From a virus, in the IMG/VR virus record IMGVR_UViG_3300042261_000078, positions 1 through 37,447 of that record: DNA of 37,447 nt. One strand, written 5' to 3'. The notes below the pieces were generated by a model that saw only the letters and a program-made list of their open reading frames with translations, had not been told where the DNA came from and did not search any database. The position numbers and the translations under genes are program-made. Positions 7,323 to 13,900 of this stretch are shown in pieces. Each line of letters opens with the position of its first letter. Position 1 is the first letter of the stretch.

Positions 7323-8849
7323 TTAGACCCCTATTGGATTAGCCAAGAAGTCATTAAACGCAGCCTCATCATCAGTCTCATCGTGACGCGAAGCCAAACC
7401 TAATGCCATAGCCATTGCTACAATTCCATCAATTCTACCTGTTGCTTTGTGTTTGTCTAATTTTCTGTTACCAGCAGTATCTTTTGTAATCATCGCATTA
7501 GCAGCACACATGGTCAAAACAGGATGGTTCCCATGAGCAATTCGCCCATTCAACAATTCTGATTCTAACGCATCAATTGCTGGAGACATATCCTTAAAGC
7601 CCTGACCAAACTCAATTAATGGCAATTCTACGCCTATATTGCTCAATTCTTTGTTCAAAATATCAATTCTCCAACGGTCATACGCAATTTGTTGGATATT
7701 TAGATTGGCAAATATATGTGAAATGTCTTGCGCTATGTATTCATAGTCAACAGTTGCGCCAGGCGTAGTTGCCATATAACCTTGCTTAACCCATACGTCA
7801 TAAGGCTGTCTATCACGCTTTGAACGGTCTGAAAGACCGATTTCTGGTGTCCAGAAGTATGGAACAGTATGCCAAACATCATTTATCTTGCCGCATATAA
7901 CGAGTGCCGTTAAGTCAGTACGCGCAGAAAGATCAAGACCGGCATAAACAGGCGTATTACCAAAGTCGATAACCTTGCCAGCACAAGTTTCCCAAATATT
8001 TCTGCTGATAAATGGAGAAAATGTAGAGACTCGTTGATTTAGGATGAGATTTCTAAATGTGTTCTCTGTTGACGGCATACGAGCAGCTTGTTTAGCTTGT
8101 TCCTCCAGATCAGAGAGAGATCGAAAAATTCCAAGAGCCGGATTTGCCGCCCTCCAGCCTTCCTCGTCAAGTACATCTGCATCCTTTTTCGCTGCGTAGA
8201 TGTGCGAAACGATCTTCGGGTCGTTCGAACGTGCAGCATCGTCAATCCATTGCGAGAAAAGGTCATTATCGTTAGCCGCTTGAGTAGAAATTGCCACTAA
8301 TAAAGGTGCTTTATGAGCGCCTTGGGCAGTTGTAATGGCATCAACAAAGTCATCTTGAGGGCCACGAATCTGCCCAACTTCATCCAAAATAGCCAGAACT
8401 GGTGACAAACCATGTGCTGTTGTGCCGTCAGCAGACAATGCTTTGTACTCAACATTGGCTTTTAGACCAATAATTTTCTTGCCAGACGGCACTAAACGGT
8501 ACAAACCAGCGAATTTAGGCTGTAAATTAAGCATCTTTTCCGCTAAATGGTACACAAGTGCCGCTTGATCTCGTGATCTAGCACCAGAAACGATCTGACT
8601 ATTCAAAACGCGTTCTGGTCCGATGATATGCGCCAATAAAAGCGCAGCAATCAAACCTGATTTACCATTTTTACGGGCAATGCTTAAATAAGCACGACGA
8701 GTGCCTTCTGGATTGTCATAAACGTCAAGAATGAACTTTTTTTGAAAGTCAGCCAACTGCAAAGGCTTTCCAACGTGCTCACCTTCAGGCGTTACGCAAT
8801 ATTCCGTTATAAAACGGATTATCTTTTCGCCGCGAGTTTCATTTTTCAT
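7323..8849 (-). CDS. Terminase large subunit (HK97/P27-associated type)
   Basis: The 508-residue packaging motor has an ATPase P-loop ARKNGKSG at residues 58-65 and Walker B VLAILDEVG around 151-159, with D156 and E157. The nuclease domain starts near 302 with AGLDLSARTDLTAL, where D305 and D311 are candidate metal ligands, and a late LDKHKATGRIDGIVAMAMALG carries another acidic site. The ATG at 8849 lacks a clear ribosome binding site and lies 36 bases after the small-terminase stop, unlike the tightly coupled neighbours. Confidence 0.95.
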   Translation of the reverse strand: MKNETRGEKIIRFITEYCVTPEGEHVGKPLQLADFQKKFILDVYDNPEGTRRAYLSIARKNGKSGLIAALLLAHIIGPERVLNSQIVSGARSRDQAALVYHLAEKMLNLQPKFAGLYRLVPSGKKIIGLKANVEYKALSADGTTAHGLSPVLAILDEVGQIRGPQDDFVDAITTAQGAHKAPLLVAISTQAANDNDLFSQWIDDAARSNDPKIVSHIYAAKKDADVLDEEGWRAANPALGIFRSLSDLEEQAKQAARMPSTENTFRNLILNQRVSTFSPFISRNIWETCAGKVIDFGNTPVYAGLDLSARTDLTALVICGKINDVWHTVPYFWTPEIGLSDRSKRDRQPYDVWVKQGYMATTPGATVDYEYIAQDISHIFANLNIQQIAYDRWRIDILNKELSNIGVELPLIEFGQGFKDMSPAIDALESELLNGRIAHGNHPVLTMCAANAMITKDTAGNRKLDKHKATGRIDGIVAMAMALGLASRHDETDDEAAFNDFLANPIGV

Positions 8850-8885
8850 AATGTGGAATGATGTATAATCACGCGCCGCGAGAGA

Positions 8886-9338
8886 CTAGATTAGATCATC
8901 AGTAACCGATTCAATAACTTTACGCGCTGTGCGATCTGCTTTATTACGAGCATCTTGGTCTTTACCAGATACACCCATCTGACTAGCAGATAAACCAAGT
9001 GCTTTATTAAGCTGAAGCACTGTAGCCATTAGGCTAGACTTGGCTGTAACGGCAGGATTTACAACTGGCGTACCTTTATCAGATTTGGTCATTAGGCCAC
9101 GCCTCTCAATATCTTCATTAGCAGCGTCAACCTGGGCGTAAGTCACAGCCAGATTAGTCGCTAGAAGAATGTGGTTGTCGTCCCATGATTCAGTTTCACG
9201 GCTGCGAACCGCACGATCAAAGTAGCTGCGCTGTAATTCATTCAAGTTATATGCTGGCTCCACACCAGCAAGAATTTTTTTGGTCGTTTCGATCTGACCA
9301 GCGATTGTATTTTTCTGTACTCGTTTGCGTTCTGCCAT
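8886..9338 (-). CDS. Terminase small subunit (P27-like)
   Basis: The 150-residue protein begins MAERKRVQKNTIAGQ and has AGVEPAYNLNELQRSYFDRAVRSRETESW, followed by an all-helical middle and NPAVTAKSSLMATVLQLNKALGLSASQMG, the conserved C-terminal part of P27-family small terminases. It recognises the packaging site and recruits the large subunit. AGGAG lies six bases upstream of the ATG. It sits between the HNH gene and the large subunit, the standard order. Confidence 0.88.
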   Translation of the reverse strand: MAERKRVQKNTIAGQIETTKKILAGVEPAYNLNELQRSYFDRAVRSRETESWDDNHILLATNLAVTYAQVDAANEDIERRGLMTKSDKGTPVVNPAVTAKSSLMATVLQLNKALGLSASQMGVSGKDQDARNKADRTARKVIESVTDDLI

Positions 9339-9347
9339 TTGATTCTC

Positions 9348-9653
9348 CTATTTATACCAGTGTGAGTTCTTATCTATTGGCTGTCCATCAACATCGCCAC
9401 CAATTTCAATTTCTCGTTTTTCCATCTTTTGCTTTGTCGAGTTGTGATGAGCATAGCATAGCGATTGAAATGGTCCTCTATAAAATTTCACAACATCGCC
9501 TCTGTGCGGAAAAATATGGTCAACCACATTGGCCAACGTAATTTTCCCTTGCTGTTCGCACATTACACAGGTCGGATGCTCTGTTATATGCGCTTTGCGT
9601 ATCTTTTGCCAGCGATAGGTACGATAGAGATGCTGATATTCGTGCTTTGACAT
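9348..9653 (-). CDS. Terminase-associated HNH endonuclease
   Basis: The 101-residue protein contains YRWQKIRKAHITEHPTCVMCEQQGK with a CxxC pair, then NVVDHIFPHRGDVVKFYRG and FQSLCYAHHNSTKQKMEKREI, the complete HNH motif (D-H-I/H-N-S-K) of the small phage HNH proteins encoded beside terminase. In HK97-type phages such proteins stimulate terminase cleavage at cos. The start overlaps the stop of the 44-residue upstream gene as TAATG. Confidence 0.92.
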   Translation of the reverse strand: MSKHEYQHLYRTYRWQKIRKAHITEHPTCVMCEQQGKITLANVVDHIFPHRGDVVKFYRGPFQSLCYAHHNSTKQKMEKREIEIGGDVDGQPIDKNSHWYK

Positions 9654-9787
9654 TAGAGAGTCTGATTTGTGTCGCGTTCAAGTCCATGCTCATCGCCGCC
9701 TGGTTCTTCCTCATCTTCGGCAAGATAATAAAGCAGCGCGTCAATTTTTGTCTCAATTTTCTTGAGGCGTTCAAGTATTTCGTCCAT
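9653..9787 (-). CDS. Small acidic protein, first gene of the late operon
   Basis: The frame encodes 44 residues starting MDEILERLKKIETKIDALLYY, an amphipathic helix with heptad spacing, followed by an acidic tail (EDEEEPGGDE). AAAGGT lies nine bases upstream of the ATG, and the stop overlaps the HNH start as TAATG, so the two are translationally coupled. No family recognised. A short coiled coil with an acidic tail beside terminase genes could be a packaging cofactor, which is inference. Confidence 0.6.
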   Translation of the reverse strand: MDEILERLKKIETKIDALLYYLAEDEEEPGGDEHGLERDTNQTL

Positions 9788-9825
9788 ATATGTCTACCTT
9801 TTCATGTTTTTTAGACAGGTTGAGC

Positions 9826-9831
9826 ATTATA
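9826..9831 (-). promoter_or_regulatory. Candidate -10 box of the late minus-strand promoter
   Basis: The minus strand has a perfect TATAAT about 40 bases before the first late gene. No good -35 hexamer lies 16-18 bases upstream, so an activator may be needed, as is usual for late phage promoters. Confidence 0.35.
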
Positions 9832-9899
9832 TGTATAAAAATACCAGTTTAGTAGACATATTGATGCCCCCTCAAAAGCTGGCACCCAGTGAAAAACTA

Positions 9900-9918
9900 C
9901 CCCGCGGCCGGTCTGGGG
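9900..9918. other. GC-rich inverted repeat beside the terminase genes, possible cos region
   Basis: CCCCGCGGCCGGTCTGGGG is far more GC-rich than its surroundings, with CCCC/GGGG arms and nested CCGCGG and GGCCGG palindromes. It lies about 110 bases upstream of the first late gene. HK97-type phages with a terminase-linked HNH usually carry cos here. Nothing in the sequence proves cutting. Confidence 0.3.
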
Positions 9919-10026
9919 ATAACTTTGTGGATAACTTACGAACCGCCCCATCCTATGCACAGTTTTGGTGGATAACTTGAAAATTATTCACAAATGCAGT
10001 GGATAACGCAAAAACGATTATCCACA
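9914..10026. other. Cluster of DnaA-box-like motifs, possible replication origin
   Basis: Exact DnaA boxes are TGTGGATAA at 9926-9934 and TTATCCACA at 10018-10026. One-mismatch copies are at 9914-9922 (TGGGGATAA), 9967-9975 (GGTGGATAA) and 9998-10006 (AGTGGATAA). Five boxes in 113 bases of non-coding DNA, four in one orientation and one opposite, is far above chance. Within 9788-10313 I see no protein gene. The rest of that stretch holds the direct repeats and promoter listed separately. Confidence 0.6.
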
Positions 10027-10084
10027 AGGCCGGTGAATATAGCCCTGGCGCATCAAATCGCCTGGCATTGATATCCAAAGGTTA

Positions 10085-10102
10085 TTGTAAGTTTCGTGTA
10101 AG
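10085..10102 (+). repeat. Direct repeat TTGTAAGTTTCGTGTAAG, copy 1
   Basis: This 18-bp sequence recurs exactly at 10203-10220. It contains TGTAAG twice with starts 11 bases apart, one helical turn, so a dimeric protein could bind both on one face. Confidence 0.75.
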
Positions 10103-10202
10103 GTTTAAGCGCGGCTAAAGTGCAAGCCGCTTGCATTGTTGCGCGGCTATTGCATGGCTTCGCCTCTGCTATATATAAATGCCTAACGCTTGCCCTGGTT
10201 GC

Positions 10203-10220
10203 TTGTAAGTTTCGTGTAAG
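10203..10220 (+). repeat. Direct repeat TTGTAAGTTTCGTGTAAG, copy 2
   Basis: This is an exact second copy of the 18-bp repeat, ending 20 bases before the -35 box of the early promoter at 10241. That placement suits an activator or upstream operator site. The related TTGTAAG also occurs at 16167-16173, just before the 16.2 kb promoter. Confidence 0.75.
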
Positions 10221-10240
10221 AAAATTATTTGTAATTCCCC

Positions 10241-10277
10241 TTGCTTTTCTCATTGTTTGCTATACAATGCTTTACAT
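10241..10277 (+). promoter_or_regulatory. Early promoter P1 for the 10.3-11.7 kb operon
   Basis: TTGCTT at 10241-10246, a 16-base spacer and TACAAT at 10263-10268 form a plausible sigma70 promoter. GCTTTACAT follows at once (10269-10277) and is shared with the promoters at 16186 and 20196. The first gene starts 37 bases later behind AGGAGAG. Confidence 0.65.
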
Positions 10278-10313
10278 GCCGCAGCGAAAGCGGATCAACT
10301 AGGAGAGAACAAA

Positions 10314-10646
10314 ATGGCTAACACGTTCAAACAATACATGGCAGAAAACTATGAGCACAACGAATTAGCAGAGATCGCGCTGCATGGTTGCGCCTCTGGT
10401 TGCGCCTCCGGCATGATCTACTACAGCGAGACTATCGCGCTGTTTGATAAATACCGCGACGATCTATTCGAGATTATGGGCGATTGTCAGGAAAGCATGG
10501 GAGAATCGTGCGACAACTTGCCGGAGTATGTTGCAAAGAATGGCGCAACCTTTGCAACCTTTGCCAATGCCGTTGTCTGGTTTTGTGCCGAAGTTGTAGC
10601 GTATGAGAAAACGCAGGGCGAATACATTGCAGATGAGGCCGCATAA
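10314..10646 (+). CDS. Conserved phage protein, DUF7222-like
   Basis: The 110-residue protein starts MANTFKQYMAENYEHNELAE at the ATG behind AGGAGAG. The block HGCASGCASGMIYYSETIALFDKYRDD matches what I recall of DUF7222 proteins in phages and plasmids of proteobacteria; function unknown. It is acidic overall, with no membrane segment. As the first gene after a strong early promoter it is a candidate host-takeover or defence-countering protein, which is inference. Confidence 0.7.
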   Translation: MANTFKQYMAENYEHNELAEIALHGCASGCASGMIYYSETIALFDKYRDDLFEIMGDCQESMGESCDNLPEYVAKNGATFATFANAVVWFCAEVVAYEKTQGEYIADEAA

Positions 10647-10771
10647 TGCAAAGCCCATTGATTCGCGCTGCAAAGCGCAACACAAACCGCGAAAATCTAG
10701 CCGTTGCCATTGGTTGCGGCATTGTACTTGCTGGCCTTGTGCTGGCTTTCATCATCAAAGCAACAAACTAA
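10646..10771 (+). CDS. Small single-pass membrane protein (41 aa)
   Basis: The ATG overlaps the previous stop as TAATG, with GAGG seven bases upstream. After a basic, polar start (MQSPLIRAAKRNTNRENL) comes one hydrophobic helix, AVAIGCGIVLAGLVLAFIIK, and a short tail. The positive N-terminal half before the helix predicts an N-in orientation. No family recognised. Confidence 0.6.
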   Translation: MQSPLIRAAKRNTNRENLAVAIGCGIVLAGLVLAFIIKATN

Positions 10772-10785
10772 CAGAGGCCGAAACC

Positions 10786-11262
10786 ATGAGAAACCAAACT
10801 ATTGCGCTTTACACATTCAATGAGCTTTCAGACGATGCAAAAGATGTTGCGCGGGAATGGTATAGAAGCGGTGCAGACTATCCGTGGATTGATGATGCAA
10901 TGAAAAGCATTTATGAATTTTGTGATTATTTCGGCATCTGCATAAAAGACTATTCAATCGGCGGATACTCTTACTCATACATTACAACAGACGCAACAAA
11001 CGCGGCTTTCCGTGGCTTGAAACTGAAAAGCATAAACCGCGATAACAATCCTACAGGCTATTGCCTTGATTGTACTTTGTGGAATGAATTTTATGACACG
11101 TTCAAACTGAATGGCGATGCCTTACGCGCTTTCAATGATGCAATAGATAAGGCCGTTTCAGAGATTGTTAGCGACATAGAATGGCATCAATCCGATGAAT
11201 GTATTGATGAAATGCTGACAATCAACGAATATGAATTCACCGAAAACGGAAAAATCTACTAA
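10786..11262 (+). CDS. Conserved phage protein of the type often labelled toxin-antitoxin 'antitoxin'
   Basis: The 158-residue protein starts MRNQTIALYTFNELSDDAKD. The N-terminal block ALYTFNELSDDAKDVAREWYR followed by YPWIDDAMKSIYEFCDYFGI is typical of a widespread phage protein group that databases sometimes name antitoxin of a toxin-antitoxin stability system; I do not regard that function as established. It is rich in aromatic and acidic residues. No toxin partner is visible next to it. It lies in a three- or four-gene early operon. Confidence 0.65.
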   Translation: MRNQTIALYTFNELSDDAKDVAREWYRSGADYPWIDDAMKSIYEFCDYFGICIKDYSIGGYSYSYITTDATNAAFRGLKLKSINRDNNPTGYCLDCTLWNEFYDTFKLNGDALRAFNDAIDKAVSEIVSDIEWHQSDECIDEMLTINEYEFTENGKIY

Positions 11263-11335
11263 CAAGCCGCGAATTTGTGCGCCTCTGCATGTGGCGCATA
11301 TGTGCGCGTTTTGCGCGATACAGGAGAGAGAAGCC

Positions 11336-11707
11336 ATGTTATCTATCTATGAAACAGACAAACGAAAATTCGCCGAAGATATGTTGCCGCATTATCTTGA
11401 GTGCGCGGCATGGGCAGACACGCCGGAAGATATTGAAAGCGGGTTAGATTTTGATAACGCAACGGAAGAAATGGCACTGGCCGATTGTATGCGTTTTGTA
11501 GGGCTTGCCGGTTTTCTCTTAATCAATCAATCTCCGGAGCAAGTGGGGCATGATTTTTGGCTGACACGCAACCATCACGGCGCGGGATTTTGGGACAGGC
11601 CGGAGATATACGGAAGCAAAGAAAACGCCGAAAAGCTAACAGAAATAGCGCATGGGTTTGGCGAACGCTATATTTTTGAGCATAACGGAAAACTTATAAT
11701 CGAGTGA
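11336..11707 (+). CDS. Conserved early phage protein with WLTRNHHGAGFWDR motif
   Basis: The 123-residue protein is read from the ATG behind CAGGAGAGAG (MLSIYETDKRKFAEDML), since the longer frame into the previous gene lacks a ribosome binding site. The block HDFWLTRNHHGAGFWDR is highly conserved in small phage and plasmid proteins of unknown function. The His-rich, Trp-rich motif could bind a metal or substrate. Last gene of the operon, just before a terminator. Confidence 0.7.
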   Translation: MLSIYETDKRKFAEDMLPHYLECAAWADTPEDIESGLDFDNATEEMALADCMRFVGLAGFLLINQSPEQVGHDFWLTRNHHGAGFWDRPEIYGSKENAEKLTEIAHGFGERYIFEHNGKLIIE

Positions 11708-11711
11708 TAAC

Positions 11712-11740
11712 AGAGAGGCCGCGCCTCTCTTTTTTCTTTT
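11712..11740 (+). terminator. Rho-independent terminator of the early 10.3 kb operon
   Basis: AGAGAGGC (11712-11719), a 3-base loop and GCCTCTCT (11723-11730) form an 8-bp stem, followed by a T-rich run TTTTTTCTTTT. It lies four bases after the last stop codon. Confidence 0.9.
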
Positions 11741-12244
11741 GTAGGCTGTAATGTGTAGCGTGTAGCGCATCGGCTTCGGTGTGCTATGCGGTGCAATGTT
11801 GCGCCATTGCTCTATAACAATTCGTAGCGGTATGCCGCATCAGTGCTCCTTTTTTATGCCTTAACCGGCAGGGCATCGGCTTGCCTTTTGTTTGTTACGC
11901 CATGCCATGCGGCAGGGATAAATGCGCCCGTATGTTTTGTGCGCCGATTGATTCTGCAGCGTTGCGCGTGATAATGGCGTTATAAGCAATGTGCGCAAAG
12001 CGCATTTTGCAGCGTTTTGAGCCGTTTTCTTTTGTTTTGTATAGCAAAGCATAGCTAAAAAAACAAACGCGGCATAACGCGATTATGTGCGCCGTACTTA
12101 TCCACATAAAATGTGCATTGTTTGTGCGTTTTGCCTTACTTATCCACTTATGCACATTACAACCGCTAGTTTCACCACCCATTTTTTGTGCCTATACCCC
12201 ACCGGCGGGATTTTTAAGAAAAAACTGACTTGCGTTTTTCAAAT
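11741..12244. other. Gene-poor region between convergent operons, with two DnaA-box-like motifs
   Basis: I see no convincing protein gene on either strand; the open frames here lack ribosome binding sites and normal composition. TACTTATCCAC occurs at 12095-12105 and 12137-12147, giving a consensus DnaA box at 12098-12106 and a one-mismatch box at 12140-12148. ATGTGCAT and ATGCACAT follow the two boxes as an inverted pair. Several GTGCGC or TGTGCG words are scattered from 11940 to 12130. No clear terminator was found for the convergent minus-strand operon. Confidence 0.5.
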
Positions 12245-13402
12245 TTAGGCGAACATTTCTGGCGTTACAGTGATGCGACCAACTTCGCCAAATTTTTTGT
12301 GATAAGTGATTGCCTTCATTGTGCGCTCACTCATCCAGCCACCACGCGCAGCATAAGCATCCCTGGCAGCAATCGTTGAGTGCTGAACAACATACATACC
12401 GCTATGCTCTTTTTCGTCGTAATGATGCCGGTGTCCAGTATGACAATACCGTTTTTTAGTCTTGCCCCAAATGTCATGGAACTGGCTGGCAAACATTAGC
12501 GGAAGCGCATCATTCTTCTTCAAATGTCCGTGATGCCAGGCAAGCATTGTGTCGCCATGATGGTAAACATAATAAGGCAATGGTGTGTCAACAACGTCTA
12601 TACGCGGCTCGTTTTCGTACACAGCCTTGAACAACTCACGCAACCAGATAGACGATGATAGATCGTGATTGCCTTCTGCATTAATAAACACAATGCGCTC
12701 ATGCTTTGTTAGGCAATACGCAATTACTCTACGCAAAATGCGTATGGCAACCTGGACAACCTTACTAAACCGATCATCAGCATCTAGCAGGTGTCCGCTA
12801 GTCGGAGTCATTGGCGTAATGCTATCGGCATGAAGAAAGTCGCCAAGCTGTGCAACAACTGCAGTCTGACTACAAGGCGCTGCATTAACCAATTCAATGA
12901 TTGCTGACGTAATCGTTTGTTCAGCAATCTCCAAATCCCAATCAGCACCAGTTTCTTTTCCCCATGCTTTCATACCAACATGGGCATCTGTAATCGTGTA
13001 AACAGTAGCCAAATCTGCGCTGGTCGTTGCATTAAACGCTACAGGCGCATACTTCGGCAAATCTTCTTTTAGCGCTTCAATAGCAGCCAGCATTGCCTCA
13101 TGCTGCACTTCTTTGTTTACATCAGTTTTGATCCACTGCAGCTTTGACTCGCCTGTTGTCTTATCAACAAGCGTTGATGTGCCTTTAACATTAAAACCAA
13201 CGGGTACTTGATAGTCCAAATCAGCATCAGGTGCAATACCAGCCATTGCAGCCCTGGCTTTCACCAACTGTAGTCGCTTGAATACGTTTCGCTCTGTAAT
13301 GCCAAGTCGTGCTGCAATATCACGCTTTGTAATACCTCTGATAGACAACTCAACAATCTTACGTTGCTGCTCTGACAGACAGAAATCAAGAAGATGATCC
13401 AT
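12245..13402 (-). CDS. Helix-turn-helix plus calcineurin-like metallophosphoesterase fusion
   Basis: The 385-residue protein has an N-terminal helix-turn-helix (about residues 10-50, ITKRDIAARLGITERNVFKR, resembling LuxR/sigma-type HTH). A linker follows, then a metallophosphoesterase with all the usual metal motifs: ITDAHVG (D139, H141), LGDFLH (D188), GNHD (244-247), HHGH (290-293) and HTGHRHH (321-327). Such enzymes hydrolyse phosphodiesters or phosphomonoesters with two metal ions; the substrate here is unknown. The ribosome binding site AAGGG lies inside the nearest of three palindromes (13406-13462), so the protein may repress its own gene. It is the last gene of the minus-strand replication block. 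Confidence 0.85.
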   Translation of the reverse strand: MDHLLDFCLSEQQRKIVELSIRGITKRDIAARLGITERNVFKRLQLVKARAAMAGIAPDADLDYQVPVGFNVKGTSTLVDKTTGESKLQWIKTDVNKEVQHEAMLAAIEALKEDLPKYAPVAFNATTSADLATVYTITDAHVGMKAWGKETGADWDLEIAEQTITSAIIELVNAAPCSQTAVVAQLGDFLHADSITPMTPTSGHLLDADDRFSKVVQVAIRILRRVIAYCLTKHERIVFINAEGNHDLSSSIWLRELFKAVYENEPRIDVVDTPLPYYVYHHGDTMLAWHHGHLKKNDALPLMFASQFHDIWGKTKKRYCHTGHRHHYDEKEHSGMYVVQHSTIAARDAYAARGGWMSERTMKAITYHKKFGEVGRITVTPEMFA

Positions 13403-13405
13403 AGA

Positions 13406-13462
13406 TACCCTTTTTAGGTATTAGCTTACCCAAATTGGGTAAAGGCGTACCCAAAATGGGTA
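13406..13462. promoter_or_regulatory. Three phased 15-bp palindromic operators
   Basis: The sites are TACCCTTTTTAGGTA (13406-13420), TACCCAAATTGGGTA (13427-13441) and TACCCAAAATGGGTA (13448-13462). Their centres at 13413, 13434 and 13455 are exactly 21 bases apart, two helical turns. The first covers the ribosome binding site of the phosphoesterase gene. A -10-like TAATAC (minus strand, 13418-13423) lies between the first two sites, so binding should block transcription. Confidence 0.8.
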
Positions 13463-13481
13463 TTCGTGCTTTTTACCACAA

Positions 13482-13712
13482 TTAGTGTATTTGTTCATCA
13501 TCATAGTGTTGCATATCGTCAATCATCTCTGCGATCTGCTCACCACACTCATAGATGTTTTCTTCGCGTAGGATGAAATCAATAATCATCTGTCGCTCAT
13601 CGTAACGAATTGCCTCAATCACATCATCAGCCAAATCTCCGATTGCAGCGTCAATCATTCCTTGCTGAATGTCGTCAACATAGTCGTCATCTTTGTCATT
13701 CGATTTGTCCAT
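13482..13712 (-). CDS. Small highly acidic protein of unknown function
   Basis: The 76-residue protein starts MDKSNDKDDDYVDDIQQ behind GGAG, and Asp and Glu make up about a third of the residues (for example EQIAEMIDDMQHYDDEQIH). It is predicted helical, with no Cys pair and no membrane helix. Strongly acidic small phage proteins often mimic DNA or bind DNA-binding proteins, but nothing here shows that. It lies between the CGGGACA array and the three-palindrome promoter. Confidence 0.65.
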   Translation of the reverse strand: MDKSNDKDDDYVDDIQQGMIDAAIGDLADDVIEAIRYDERQMIIDFILREENIYECGEQIAEMIDDMQHYDDEQIH

Positions 13713-13772
13713 GATTGTCTCCAGAGTGAGACTTAATCATAGTCTTTTTTGTAGATTTTGCATTAAGTGCTA

Positions 13773-13900
13773 GCGGGACATTTATGCGGGACAAGCGGGA
13801 CAAAACGGGACAAAACGGGACATTTCGACATAGATGAGGCGGGACGGACAGGACAAAACACTATAGTTTGTCCGGTTGTCCCGCTTCATGTCCTGTCCCG
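13773..13900. repeat. CGGGACA iteron-like array next to the primase-helicase gene
   Basis: (G)CGGGACA occurs at 13773, 13786, 13795, 13806 and 13816, with repeat starts 9-13 bases apart, close to one helical turn. A sixth, GCGGGACG, starts at 13839, followed by GGACA at 13846 and 13851. In the opposite orientation are TGTCC at 13869, TGTCCCGC at 13877, TGTCC at 13889 and TGTCCCG at 13894. The inner copies can form an imperfect stem around ACTATAG. The region is non-coding. It may be the binding site of a replication initiator or regulator. Confidence 0.8.

Noticed and set aside
9762-9980. A 72-residue plus-strand frame upstream of the DnaA-like cluster
   Set aside because: It runs through the late promoter, the GC-rich palindrome and DnaA-like boxes, has no ribosome binding site and shows no protein-like features.
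11861-12182. Open frames of 63 and 95 residues on the minus strand in the 11.7-12.2 kb gap
   Set aside because: No ribosome binding sites, unusual composition, and overlap with DnaA-box-like motifs. Probably chance.
13839-13900. Rho-independent terminator of the primase-helicase gene
   Set aside because: The inverse GGACA/TGTCC copies can form an imperfect stem, but no T-run follows on the minus strand. Treated as part of the iteron array.
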